This document shows positions 16,290 to 24,892 of a stretch of 32,687 nucleotides of DNA, piece by piece. Numbering within the stretch: position 1 is the stretch's first letter; each line of letters opens with the position of its first letter. The position numbers were made by a program, and so were the translations under genes. The notes below the pieces were generated by a model. It was not told where the DNA came from. It saw nothing but the letters and a program-made list of their open reading frames with translations, and searched no databases. Source of the DNA: Chloroflexi bacterium CFX4 (GTDB taxonomy: Bacteria > Chloroflexota > Anaerolineae > Aggregatilineales > UBA2796); assembly GCA_021404685.1 (NCBI GenBank), contig QWHC01000028.1, positions 1 through 32,687 on the forward strand, given 5' to 3'.

Positions 16290-16310
16290 GCCTCATCCTA
16301 TGTGCTGCGC

Positions 16311-17465
16311 TTAGCGAAACGTGGCTGTGTAGCGCACTGCCTCAAGTGTTGGTGCATTTATGAGTGCTTGCTGTGCTGCTGAATCGCCTTTGAGTGTAGC
16401 CAAGAAAAAGGCAGTTGCAAAGTGCTGGACGATGGCATGTGCCAGATCAGCTTCCCACACCTCATCATTACAGCGCGCATTGCGCTCTGCTAGGATGGGC
16501 AAACAATCCGCGAACAGGGTGTGTTCGGCGCCCTCAAAGCTGAGCAGTCCCTTTTGCGTGCTGCCAACCTGTTCATAAATGCGGTAGGCGTCGCGCTCAG
16601 GCGGCGTGACGCTATCCGCAGTGCCAACCATGACGAAGGTCGGGGCGCGCACGGCAGCCAAGCCTTTCTCGCCCATGATCGGCGCGTTGAAAGGCGCCAT
16701 CGCCAGCACTGCCGCCACACGCGGATCGTGCGGCAGCACCAACGTTTGGGTGGCGGCATCCGTGCTGAGGATCGGCGCGAGAATTGGCTCGGCGCGTTGG
16801 GCAAGGCAGGCAAAGTCAAAGCCGATGTCTTCAGCCGCGCAGTATGCCTCCAAAGCGCGGAAATCAAGCTGTGCGCCGCCCGCAGCCAACGCCGTATAGC
16901 CGCCGTAGGAATGCCCACTCACGCCGATTTGGTCAAGCGCCAACATGCCATAAAGGATGCTCTGTGGATCGGCATTTTGGCGCTCTGCCCAAGCGATCAT
17001 CTGCATGACGTCACGCGGGCGCGCATACCAACCAAGCGTTAAGCCTGTCGCAGAGTCTGTATCGCCAAAGGTGCTGCCCGGATGGTTGATTGAGATCACG
17101 GCGAAGCCATGCGCGGCGAGATGCTCGATGAGGAAGGTGCTTTGTGCCGCGATGCTACCATAGCCGTGCGAGAAGATGATCAAGGGGTAAGGTGCGCCGC
17201 TGCGCTCTGGCGTAGCAGACTCAACCGCCGATTGGCTGCGTTTGCCCAAGCCATACTGCATCACGCCTTGCCCTGTGTTCGGCTGCGCGGGATACCAAAT
17301 GAAGCCTTCTAGGACTCGGTTGGTGTTGCTTGCCTCACGCAGGCGCGCCACACCAACGGCGTATTGCCCTTTGGCGGCATAGGGCAGTTGATCAGCTTGG
17401 GCGGCGGCGCTCCAGGGAAGGCTCAGCAGGCTGAGCAGGGCAAGGCAAAAGATTAGCAAACGCAT
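16311..17465 (-). CDS. Exported alpha/beta hydrolase (PAF-acetylhydrolase / dienelactone-hydrolase-like)
   Basis: 384 residues from ATG 17465. That start gives a clean signal peptide (MRLLIFCLALLSLL ... WSAAAQA) with GGAG upstream, and avoids overlapping the gene before it. The fold shows the oxyanion region LIIFSHGYGS, the SINHPGSTFGD strand, the nucleophile elbow GVSGHSYGGYTA (Ser), MVGTADSVTPPERD with the likely acid, and GAEHTLF with the likely His. It resembles the large PAF-AH II / chlorophyllase-like group of esterases; the substrate is unknown. The paralogue at 17859-19043 shares the whole plan, including the Cys pairs late in the chain. The protein probably acts outside the membrane. 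Confidence 0.85.
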   Translation of the reverse strand: MRLLIFCLALLSLLSLPWSAAAQADQLPYAAKGQYAVGVARLREASNTNRVLEGFIWYPAQPNTGQGVMQYGLGKRSQSAVESATPERSGAPYPLIIFSHGYGSIAAQSTFLIEHLAAHGFAVISINHPGSTFGDTDSATGLTLGWYARPRDVMQMIAWAERQNADPQSILYGMLALDQIGVSGHSYGGYTALAAGGAQLDFRALEAYCAAEDIGFDFACLAQRAEPILAPILSTDAATQTLVLPHDPRVAAVLAMAPFNAPIMGEKGLAAVRAPTFVMVGTADSVTPPERDAYRIYEQVGSTQKGLLSFEGAEHTLFADCLPILAERNARCNDEVWEADLAHAIVQHFATAFFLATLKGDSAAQQALINAPTLEAVRYTATFR

Positions 17466-17490
17466 AAGAAAGGCGCTCCGAAAGGTGTGG

Positions 17491-17772
17491 CTAGGGCAGG
17501 GCGCTGATCTGTGCGGCAAGGGCGAAATCCTTCTCTGTGATGCCGCCTGAGTCGTGCGTGGTGAGCGCCAACGTCACGCGGTTGTAGTTGATCGTAATAT
17601 CAGGGTGATGCCCTGCCGCCTCTGCAAGGTGACCCACCGCACCCACAAACGTCAGCGCAGCGGTAAAATCCCTCAAGATGAAGGTGCGCGTCAGCATTCC
17701 GCCGACTAATGCCCAGCCGCGAACGCTTGCTAAATGTTCGTTAATCTCTGCTTCAGTCAGTTTGGCAGCCAT
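17491..17772 (-). CDS. 4a-hydroxytetrahydrobiopterin dehydratase (PCD/DCoH family)
   Basis: 93 residues from ATG 17772, which has GGGGATAA five bases upstream; an ORF start 21 nt earlier is less likely. The family signature is clear: EAAGHHPDITINYNRVTLAL then HD, i.e. the E-x3-H-H-P motif with the two active-site histidines, and the terminal EKDFALAAQI. It dehydrates 4a-hydroxy-tetrahydropterin during pterin recycling. In bacteria without phenylalanine hydroxylase, family members can serve molybdopterin or other pterin pathways, and nothing nearby settles which. It heads a probable - strand series: 25 bp ahead of the hydrolase, then kinase. Confidence 0.93.
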   Translation of the reverse strand: MAAKLTEAEINEHLASVRGWALVGGMLTRTFILRDFTAALTFVGAVGHLAEAAGHHPDITINYNRVTLALTTHDSGGITEKDFALAAQISALP

Positions 17773-17808
17773 TTTATCCCCATTCGCATACAATCTTACA
17801 GAAGTTTT

Positions 17809-17823
17809 GGATCAGCCTGATCC
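17809..17823. repeat. Short inverted repeat in the divergent intergenic region
   Basis: GGATCA-GCC-TGATCC, perfect 6-bp arms, midway between the divergent pterin dehydratase and alpha/beta hydrolase genes. It could be an operator; no promoter pair around it is convincing. Confidence 0.35.
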
Positions 17824-17858
17824 ATAGAGAATCATAACAAGCAGAAAGCGAATTACCC

Positions 17859-19043
17859 ATGTTAAAACGCCTGATGGCAGCCCTGCTTGGCGCCCTGCTT
17901 TTCGCCAGCAGCCTGAGCAGTGCCGCTGCCCTTGAACGCCCTGACGCGCCGACTTATGGTAAACGCGGTGCCTATGCCGTTGGCACACAAGAATTGATGT
18001 TGGAAGAAGCACCACCACTGACGATCACCATTTGGTACCCGGCGGCAAACCCAGAGCGCTTGCCACAGCGCACAACCTATCAGTATGGACCGATCACGGG
18101 TGAAGGGCGTGCCTTGCGTGATGCCGCTGTTGATCGGCGCGGTGCGCCCTATCCGCTGATCATCTTCTCGCACGGGCTGGGCGGCGCACGCCTGCAATCC
18201 GTGTTCTATGCCGAACACCTTGCCTCGCACGGCTTTGTGGTGATGGCAGCTGATCATCGTGGCAGCACCTTTGGGGACTTGCTGCTAGGGCAGGTGAACC
18301 GCATCCTAGAGAGCTTTGCACGCCGCCCGTTGGAAGTGCTGCGCCAGCTTGAGTACGCTGTAACGCTCAATACCGAAGATAGCTTTGCAGGCGCCATTGA
18401 CACCGAAAATGTCGGTGTGACAGGGCATTCCTTCGGCGGCTATACGACGCTGGCGGCTGCGGGCGCACGCCTGAATATTAACGGCATTCGGGAAGGCTGT
18501 GCAGATGGTAAACTGCCCGCGCAGCTTTGCCTCTATGTGCAGTCCGAAGCGGCGATTTGGGAAGCGCGTGGCTTGAGTGCTGCGCCTGAGGGACTCTATC
18601 CACCAACTACCGATCCGCGCATCAAGGCAGCCGTAGCGCTCGCGCCAAGCAGCGCGCCGTTATTTGGTGCGGAAGGCGCCGCAGCCCTGAGCATTCCACT
18701 GATGATCATCGTCGGCAGCCAAGACCGCGCCACGCCGCCTGAGCGCGACTCCTACCCGATCTACGAGTCAGTCAGCAGCGCGCAAAAGGCGATGGTCGTC
18801 TTTGAGAACGCTGGTCACTACATCTTTGTGGATGAATGCGCGCCTGCGCTCATCGCACTGGGACGTTTTGAGCAATGCTCAGATTTGGTCTGGGATATGC
18901 GCCGCGCTCACGATCTGACCAACCACTTTGCCACTGCCTTCTTTCTGCACGCGCTTAAGGGCGATGCACAGGCAAAAGCTGCGCTCAATCCCGCCGCTGT
19001 GGATTTCTTGGGCATTACCTATCAGCGGGATGGATCATGGTAG
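17859..19043 (+). CDS. Exported alpha/beta hydrolase, paralogue of the 16311-17465 gene
   Basis: 394 residues with an N-terminal signal peptide (KRLMAALLGALLFASSL ... AAAL). Catalytic features match its paralogue: LIIFSHGLGG, MAADHRGSTFGD, nucleophile elbow GVTGHSFGGYTT, IIVGSQDRATPPERD and NAGHYIF for acid and base. Both proteins share the YPLIIFSHG, TPPERD and ATAFFL segments, so they arose by duplication, but here they lie on opposite strands flanking the pterin dehydratase. Probably an extracytoplasmic esterase/lipase with unknown substrate. The RBS is weak. Its 3' end overlaps the convergent gene by 9 nt. Confidence 0.85.
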   Translation: MLKRLMAALLGALLFASSLSSAAALERPDAPTYGKRGAYAVGTQELMLEEAPPLTITIWYPAANPERLPQRTTYQYGPITGEGRALRDAAVDRRGAPYPLIIFSHGLGGARLQSVFYAEHLASHGFVVMAADHRGSTFGDLLLGQVNRILESFARRPLEVLRQLEYAVTLNTEDSFAGAIDTENVGVTGHSFGGYTTLAAAGARLNINGIREGCADGKLPAQLCLYVQSEAAIWEARGLSAAPEGLYPPTTDPRIKAAVALAPSSAPLFGAEGAAALSIPLMIIVGSQDRATPPERDSYPIYESVSSAQKAMVVFENAGHYIFVDECAPALIALGRFEQCSDLVWDMRRAHDLTNHFATAFFLHALKGDAQAKAALNPAAVDFLGITYQRDGSW

Positions 19044-19790
19044 CGCAAGCAGCGCAATTTCCAGATCGGCAATCTCTAACCATTGCGGCTGCTCGGTGGT
19101 CAGGATGCCAAAGCGCAGTGCGCCTTGTGGCGTGATGATGGCATACTGGTTGTCCATCCACGCGATGAAGCCAAGCGGCGGGCGCGGTGCGTAAGGTGTG
19201 CTAAGCACAAGGGTATCATCCACATAGAAGCGCACGCTGTGTGGCAGCCAGTCTAGGCGGTAGGTGTGCCAGGCGCGCATGTCTACCGCTAAGGGCGCCT
19301 CTGCCACACCGATTGCCCACTGCGCGATGTGCCACAAACGCCGATACAGCGTGGGTGAACGCATCAGCAGAAAGCCGAGCGGCGCAAAGGGCGCAAGGGC
19401 AAGAAAAGCGGGGCGCGAGAAATCGCCAATGGCTGCCTTCCAGCCGCTGCCGCGCACGCCACGTGCAAAGGGCATATCATGCGGCGGCGCGCCAAAGAAA
19501 AACCATGCGTAGCGCGGCAAACGCGGCACGCTTTGGTTGGGCATAAAGGGCTGATTCCAAAAGCCAAAGCCAGCCGTGCCGCGCAAAGCAGCCTCCTCGC
19601 CTGAAAAGCGCGCCCGCAGGTGCAGACGCAAGGGCGGTCGGTGCGGATAAGCAGCACGGCGTAGGTTGGCATAATCGTAAAGTTGGGCATCGGTGTAGGT
19701 GTGCGCCGATATGGGCGGTAGGCGCAGCAGCGTGCTTTCCGCACCTTGTTCGACCACACCACCGCCAATCTCAAGGTGGCTAAGCGGCAT
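19035..19790 (-). CDS. Beta-sandwich (LamG/GH16-like fold) protein of unknown function
   Basis: 251 residues from ATG 19790, which overlaps the stop of the upstream gene; a GTG at 19814 is the alternative, and neither has a strong RBS. The pattern of alternating strands (LRLHLRARFSG ... GTAGFGFWNQPF ... WHTYRLDWLPHSVRFYVDDTLV ... LGFIAWMDNQY) is that of a concanavalin-like sandwich, and the TYRLDWxPxxVRFYVDD stretch is what GH16 and LamG-type folds show. I see no GH16 ExDxE catalytic motif, so an enzyme function is not claimed. No signal peptide. It is the last of three overlapping - strand genes (epimerase, four-TM protein, this one). Confidence 0.65.
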   Translation of the reverse strand: MPLSHLEIGGGVVEQGAESTLLRLPPISAHTYTDAQLYDYANLRRAAYPHRPPLRLHLRARFSGEEAALRGTAGFGFWNQPFMPNQSVPRLPRYAWFFFGAPPHDMPFARGVRGSGWKAAIGDFSRPAFLALAPFAPLGFLLMRSPTLYRRLWHIAQWAIGVAEAPLAVDMRAWHTYRLDWLPHSVRFYVDDTLVLSTPYAPRPPLGFIAWMDNQYAIITPQGALRFGILTTEQPQWLEIADLEIALLALP

Positions 19791-20247
19791 CGTAGAATTG
19801 GCGGGCAGGCGCACGGTTCAAATACCACGTCACGTACAGTGGAATCAGGGTGAGCAGCGGCACTTGGCAGAGCAGCATTGGTGCCGCGCCGGAAAGGCTG
19901 CCGCTGACTTCGGGCAGGCTGGGCGTGCTGCTCAGGCTGCTGATTAGGCGCACCGCGCTGAACAACGCCTGCACCCACACCATGCCGATCAGGAACAAGC
20001 GCACGCCACGCGGTCTGCCAATCCATGCCGCAATGCAGGCTGCCAAGCTGATCACGCCAAGCGCAACTGCCAACCAACCGACGCTGCCGCCTATAAAATC
20101 TATGCCGACCAAGCGCTGCGTCAGCGATGACCACGCCATCAGAAACAACGGCAGCATAGGCAGCAAGCCATAGCCAACCGCTGTCGCCGCGATAGCGATC
20201 ATCAACCCTAAAGGACGGTAACGCCGCTTACGTTCGGCTTTGCTCAT
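19780..20247 (-). CDS. Small four-TM membrane protein, unknown function
   Basis: 155 residues with a basic N-terminus (KAERKRRYR) and four hydrophobic helices at about 12-37, 51-77, 82-105 and 123-145. No motif is recognised. Its start overlaps the epimerase stop by 4 nt (ATGA) and its end overlaps the next gene, so it is translationally coupled in an operon. It may serve the epimerase pathway or only share its transcript. Confidence 0.72.
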   Translation of the reverse strand: MSKAERKRRYRPLGLMIAIAATAVGYGLLPMLPLFLMAWSSLTQRLVGIDFIGGSVGWLAVALGVISLAACIAAWIGRPRGVRLFLIGMVWVQALFSAVRLISSLSSTPSLPEVSGSLSGAAPMLLCQVPLLTLIPLYVTWYLNRAPARQFYDAA

Positions 20248-21257
20248 GTGCGCTTCTTTCGCCTCCCAATGCCCTGTTCCTCATACCATTCTAGCGTATG
20301 GCGGACGCCCTCACGGAACGAAATTGGTGCAAAGCCCAATTCACGGCGCGCTTTCTCGCTGCTGACGCGCCAATTGTTAAAGACATACGAGCGCAGATTG
20401 AGTGGATAGTACGGCTCGATGCGCGTGTATTCGCTGAGCGCAGTCCACAAGCGTGCCAAGAGGATCATTGACCAGCCCGGCACATTCAGGCGAAAGGGCG
20501 AAATGCCCGCTTCTGTGCTGACGATTTGGTTTGCCTCGCGGTGTGTGAGCGTCTCGCCACACAAATTGTAGACCTCACCGACCCTGCCTTTGTGCAGCGC
20601 GCCCAGAATGCCCTGTGCCACATCGCCAACGTAGGTGGGAAAGGTGATGTAGTTGCCGCCATCTACCTGAATGCGAATGCCTTTCAGGGCATCCTCAATG
20701 AACAAGCGGTTGAAGGCGTAGCGTCCGCCGGGTCCGTAAAAGGCACCGGGACGCAGCACAACGGCGGGCAGACCATGCTCACGGTATGCCTGTAACGCCA
20801 GTGTCTCGGCGTGCAGCTTGCTGCGCTGATAGGGATCAAGCGGATTGGTTGGGTGCGTTTCGTCCACAAGGCGTTCTGCCAGCGGCTTACCAACCACAAC
20901 CACCGTCGAGACGTGGACGTATTTCTGCACTTGGGCAATTTGCGCGGCGCGCATGACATTGGCAGCACCTGCCACATTCGTTCGCTCAAACTGATCGCGC
21001 TTGCCCCAAAAGGCAAACTTTGCCGCTGCGTGAACAACATAGCGGCAGCCTTGCACTGCCTCACAGATCAAATCAGCGTTGGTTACGTCACCCTGAATAA
21101 TCTGGACGCCTTCACCAAGTTTTGCCAGCCACGGGTGGCGTTCAGGTTGGCGGGTGAGGGCGCGCACGCGGTAGCCGGCTTGCAAAAGGGCAGGCAGCAA
21201 CGCGTAGCCCAAATGCCCGGTGCCGCCTGTGACAAAAATCGTGGGATGATCCGACAT
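20244..21257 (-). CDS. NAD(P)-dependent epimerase/dehydratase (extended SDR, 3-beta-HSD-like)
   Basis: 337 residues from ATG 21257, where the Rossmann fold begins directly (TIFVTGGTGHLGYALLPALL, the GxxGxxG motif); AAGGA lies 11 nt upstream. An ORF start 99 nt earlier would add a non-conserved tail. DVTNADL and YVVHAAAKFAFWG follow the extended SDR pattern. The active site is DPYQRSK (YxxxK). VLRPGAFYGPGG and YVGDVAQGIL match substrate-side motifs of sugar epimerases and of 3-beta-hydroxysteroid dehydrogenase-like enzymes. The exact substrate is unknown; nucleotide sugars, sterols or polyketides are possible. It heads a three-gene coupled set. Confidence 0.87.
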   Translation of the reverse strand: MSDHPTIFVTGGTGHLGYALLPALLQAGYRVRALTRQPERHPWLAKLGEGVQIIQGDVTNADLICEAVQGCRYVVHAAAKFAFWGKRDQFERTNVAGAANVMRAAQIAQVQKYVHVSTVVVVGKPLAERLVDETHPTNPLDPYQRSKLHAETLALQAYREHGLPAVVLRPGAFYGPGGRYAFNRLFIEDALKGIRIQVDGGNYITFPTYVGDVAQGILGALHKGRVGEVYNLCGETLTHREANQIVSTEAGISPFRLNVPGWSMILLARLWTALSEYTRIEPYYPLNLRSYVFNNWRVSSEKARRELGFAPISFREGVRHTLEWYEEQGIGRRKKRT

Positions 21258-21415
21258 AGTGAGATGATTCCTTTTCGGCGTGGGCATTGTAACACGCTTT
21301 GGCGTGCTTTCGGCAAGCGGGCTTGCGCTACTCTCTGATTGGGTAAGGTGTGGCATTTTACGGCGCTTTTCGATAAGCTACTAGCGGCTGCACAAAACAC
21401 TGTTAGGATGTCCAC

Positions 21416-22720
21416 TTGCTGGAACTATTTCAACTGCTTTTGCTGGGCGCGCTAGGCATGGTGAGCGTTATTTCCAGCCCGCGTGCTAGTTTCTATAATG
21501 CCTTTGAAGGCTTGAACGTGCCGCTTGATTTTCAGGCGATCACACTTTCCTACGCTGATTTGTTTATGCTGCTCTTAGTCGTTGTGAGTGGGTTGCGCGC
21601 CTTTGCTGAAGATGACTATCGCCTGCGCTTGGGCGAAACGATCAAGGCGCTGTTCGCACCGCGTCGCGCCGCGCTGTTTGTGGCGTTCCTTGCCCTGATG
21701 CTCTTGGGTGTGTTGTGGGCAAAACAGCCCAGCCTGCTGCTCTTTACAACGCTGCACTATGCGGTGTGTTTGCTCTTGGTCTTCATCGCGGCGGATTTGG
21801 TGCGTGCGCGTGGGTTCGGTGTGCTGTGGGCGCTGCTGATCGGCGGCGCGCTGCAAGCCGTGATCGCCATTTTGCAAGTGCTGAACAACGACACACTCGG
21901 TTTAAGCGCCTTTGGCGAAACACAGCGCCTCTACTATGAACCAACCGATTTTTTTCGCGCTTCTGGGCTTTCCATGCACCCAAACTATTTGGGTGGCTAC
22001 CTGATGTTGGCATGTTTCGCGGCGGTGTGGCTTGTTTTTCAGGCTTGGCAGCGCAAAGGGATGCGCTGGCTGCCACTGACGCTCGGTGCGCTGTGTGTGG
22101 CGGGCTTGATCGGCACGCTTTCGCGTAGCGCGCTGCTCAGCACAGCGGTGGGCAGTTTGCCTCTGGCGCTGATCGCTTGGCGCGTACTGCATGGCAAGGC
22201 GCGGCGTGTGGCGCTTGCCCTAGCAGCAGTCAGTGCGCTTGCCGCAGTTGCGTTCGCGGTGTTTGCCGTGCGCGGCGATGTGATGACACGCTTTTTCAGT
22301 GGGCGCGAGTTTTTCTTTGCAGACTCGTGGAACGTGATTCAAAGTGCGCCGATTTTGGGCGTAGGCGCGGGCAACCTAATGCATGAGGTCTGGTTGAACG
22401 TCGGCATAACACTAGAACCAAAGCTGCCTGTTCACAACGTTTATTTGTATGTGTGGGCAGAGACGGGTCTGATCGGGCTACTCATCTTCGCGGCAGCTTG
22501 GCTCATCAATCTGATCCAACTTCAGACGGTGCGTGGCGCCGCCTATTTCATCATGGGCTGTGGCGTGTTGGCGTTGGTGGTAGTCAGTTTGTTTGATAAC
22601 TACACATGGGCGGTGCATCCGCATCGCGTGCTTACCTTTTGGTGGCTTGGCATTTGGTGGGGAACAACATGGCAAACGACGGCGGAAAACTCTTTATCAC
22701 ACGGCGCACCATCAGCCTAG
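21416..22720 (+). CDS. O-antigen ligase/polymerase-like polytopic membrane protein
   Basis: 434 residues with about eleven membrane helices. It carries Wzy/WaaL-type features: SGLSMHPNYLGGYLMLA after a short extracellular stretch, GTLSRSALLSTA, then IQSAPILGVGAGNLMHEVW and the large loop ending LPVHNVYLYVWAETGLIGLLIFA, the HN..L....E.GL.GL signature. It should link or polymerise lipid-borne glycan outside the membrane. The start is TTG 21416 behind TTAGGATG; a later ATG is possible. It overlaps the next gene by 52 nt. With the Wzt-like ATPase 12 kb away it suggests surface glycan assembly, but no glycosyltransferases are present. Confidence 0.85.
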   Translation: MLELFQLLLLGALGMVSVISSPRASFYNAFEGLNVPLDFQAITLSYADLFMLLLVVVSGLRAFAEDDYRLRLGETIKALFAPRRAALFVAFLALMLLGVLWAKQPSLLLFTTLHYAVCLLLVFIAADLVRARGFGVLWALLIGGALQAVIAILQVLNNDTLGLSAFGETQRLYYEPTDFFRASGLSMHPNYLGGYLMLACFAAVWLVFQAWQRKGMRWLPLTLGALCVAGLIGTLSRSALLSTAVGSLPLALIAWRVLHGKARRVALALAAVSALAAVAFAVFAVRGDVMTRFFSGREFFFADSWNVIQSAPILGVGAGNLMHEVWLNVGITLEPKLPVHNVYLYVWAETGLIGLLIFAAAWLINLIQLQTVRGAAYFIMGCGVLALVVVSLFDNYTWAVHPHRVLTFWWLGIWWGTTWQTTAENSLSHGAPSA

Positions 22721-23643
22721 ATGAGGCACTGGCGCAGCATGGACTGATGGCTGCTTTTCAGGTGGAAATCTGGGAAGGCGAGGGTGCGCCGTCGCCTGCC
22801 ACACTGCTTGAAAAAGCACAAGGCTGCGTTGGCATCCTAACACAAGTTGTTGATCCAATAGATGCAGCGTTTATGGATGCTGTGCCAACTTTGCGCGTCA
22901 TCAGCCAGTGCGCGGTAGGCGTCAATAACATTGATTTGGCAGCAGCGCGTGAACGCGGCATTGCCGTTGGGCATACGCCGGGCGTCCTGACCGATGCGAC
23001 CGCCGATATGACCTTTGCGCTGCTCTTGGCGGCGGCGCGGCATGTGGTAGCAGGCGCGGATCTGGTGCGGGCGGGCGGTTGGCGCGGCTGGGAGCCGATG
23101 CTGCTGCTGGGCAAAGCGCTGCAAGGCGCCACGCTTGGCATTCTGGGCTATGGGCGAATCGGGCAAACTGTGGCACGGCGCGCCAAAGGCTTTGACATGC
23201 GCGTTTTGGCGCACCGCCTTAGCCCTGAGCGCGCTGCACAGGACGGCGTGACCGCTGTTGATTTTGAAGCGCTGCTGCGCGAGAGCGATTTCCTCTCGCT
23301 GCATGTGCCGCTGCGCCCTGAAACGCACCACCTGATTGATGCTGCGGCGCTTGCCCTGATGAAGCGGGACGCTGCGCTGATCAACATGGCGCGTGGTGAG
23401 GTGGTTGATCCGCAGGCGCTTTACAAGGCACTGCACACAGGGCAAATCGGCATGGCGGCGCTGGACGTGACCGAGCCTGAGCCAATTCCTGCCGATCATC
23501 CATTGGTTGGCTTGCCCAACTGCCTGATTGTGCCGCATTTGGGCAGTGCTACCGTGCAGGCGCGCCGCGCCATGACTCAGCTTGCCGTGGCGAACCTTGC
23601 TGCCGGTGTGCGCGGCGAACCACTGCCCCACCGTGCGAACTGA
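22669..23643 (+). CDS. D-2-hydroxyacid dehydrogenase (phosphoglycerate dehydrogenase / glyoxylate reductase family)
   Basis: 324 residues from ATG 22669, supported by GGTGGGGA just upstream, although this start is inside the end of the preceding gene. Substrate-domain ends LRVISQCAVGVNNIDLAAA and GVLTDATADMTFALLLA are standard. The NAD domain has LGILGYGRIGQTVARRA (GxGxxG). Catalytic Arg is in INMARGEVVD, Glu in LDVTEPEP and His in IVPHLGSAT, all present. It reduces or oxidises a D-2-hydroxyacid such as glyoxylate, hydroxypyruvate or 3-phosphoglycerate; there is no ACT domain, so classic serine-pathway SerA is less likely. Overlap with the O-antigen ligase-like gene suggests cotranscription rather than a shared pathway. 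Confidence 0.9.
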   Translation: MANDGGKLFITRRTISLDEALAQHGLMAAFQVEIWEGEGAPSPATLLEKAQGCVGILTQVVDPIDAAFMDAVPTLRVISQCAVGVNNIDLAAARERGIAVGHTPGVLTDATADMTFALLLAAARHVVAGADLVRAGGWRGWEPMLLLGKALQGATLGILGYGRIGQTVARRAKGFDMRVLAHRLSPERAAQDGVTAVDFEALLRESDFLSLHVPLRPETHHLIDAAALALMKRDAALINMARGEVVDPQALYKALHTGQIGMAALDVTEPEPIPADHPLVGLPNCLIVPHLGSATVQARRAMTQLAVANLAAGVRGEPLPHRAN

Positions 23644-23684
23644 GCCACCTGCTGGGACTTGGGTAAGCGCCTACTTCCCCTGTA

Positions 23685-23714
23685 ATGCCGCCGCGCCTGC
23701 GGGCGGGATGGCAT
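23685..23714. terminator. Hairpin between convergent genes
   Basis: ATGCC (23685-23689) pairs with GGCAT (23710-23714), with a mostly G/C inner region that can pair with bulges. It separates the dehydrogenase gene from the convergent WD40 gene and may act both ways. The stem is imperfect. Confidence 0.35.
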
Positions 23715-23731
23715 CTGAAAGCATTTGTATA

Positions 23732-24869
23732 TTATTTCACAAATGTTGTTAATTCCGATGTGCTAATTTGTTCTGTTAGTTTTTGACTAGATGATAAATT
23801 GGACACACATAGAGTTGTAAGAGTTTGTAATTTTTGGATAGAAGGTAATGGCACAACGATCTGGAATATATCTCCAAATGATTGGACAGCCAATACGTTA
23901 GAACTAGAGTAGTTTACGCCACTGACAGCTACCCTTCTTCTGTAGGCACTCCAAACAATATCATAGGCAAGATTAGGAGATTTGATAACACTTGTTTCTA
24001 AAACCTGCTGCGTTTCAGTATTCCATGCCCGAAAAGTACCATCTGTACTCACACTATAAAGTTGGCTACTATCTGCGCTAAAAGCCACACTTACAATGGC
24101 ACTTGTTCCGAGAGTGTGTTTAGTGGCATCATGTCCTTGAAGTGTAAAAAGCAGTTTTCTCTCTGCAACATCCCAAACTCGTACAATCCCTTTTGTGCTA
24201 CCTGTAGCTATATAGCGTGAGTCTAACGACCAACTCAGGGTATTGATGAACAGTTCACCAGTCATATCTTCGGGTTGAAGAAGATTACCGATCATTAAGC
24301 TGAATGTATTAGGATCCGCAAAATCTATTGAACCAGGAAATTGAACAACGCCCAATTGTTGATAATCAGGACTCCATGCAAATTGTACAATAGTGCCGCC
24401 ACTATGTCTTGCTAAAATTTCCCCCGTTGCAACATCCCAGACAACGATATCCTGTCGTTCTGAACCAGATGCTGTCACAAACCGATTGCCATCAGAACTC
24501 CATGTAATGGCAGTTACCATCCCTTGATTGGAGAAGCACTTGATTAATTCACCATTTTGTGCATTCCATAGATTAATGCTTCCATCAAGACTTGCGGTAA
24601 GAAGTTGAGTATTATCAGGATGCCAAGCAAGACCGCTGACACGCTGAGTGTGATCCGGAAGAATATGCTTAATTGCTTTTCCTGAAATATCCCAAAGCTG
24701 AATAATGCCACTGGAAAGCCCGACTGCGATACTCTTTTCATCAACAGACCATGCTATTGCGCTCACTTGTTCAAAAAGTTACTGGAAAGCATTTGCTGGT
24801 TGAACAGAGGATATTAATAACAATGATTACTATGCTTGTGCTGAGCATACGGTTAAAGCGATATTTCAT
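23732..24869 (-). pseudogene. Exported 7-blade WD40 protein, split by a one-base frameshift
   Basis: The intact reading frame from GTG 24766 encodes seven WD40 repeats (IAWSVDEKSIAVG, LAWHPDNTQLLTA, ITWSSDGNRFVTA, FAWSPDYQQLGVV, LSWSLDSRYIATG, VAFSADSSQLYSV, IVWSAYRRRVAVS), enough for one beta-propeller, but starts inside the first blade and lacks an export signal. Upstream, ATG 24869 with an AGAGGA RBS opens a signal peptide (MKYRFNRMLSTS ... ILCSTSKCF) in another frame. The two join if one T is removed from the T5 run (A5 at 24773-24777 on +), giving ...PVTFEQVSAIAWS. So the gene is a frameshifted exported propeller, or the base is a sequence error. The DNA is A/T-rich. It is the last gene of the surface-protein run. 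Confidence 0.75.
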
Positions 24870-24892
24870 GATTATCCTCTGTGCAAAAATAA

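Noticed and set aside
24773..24777. Programmed ribosomal frameshift at the T5 run
   Set aside because: No slippery heptamer with downstream structure is evident, and a shift from signal peptide to blade one would be needed for every active copy; mutation or sequence error is simpler.
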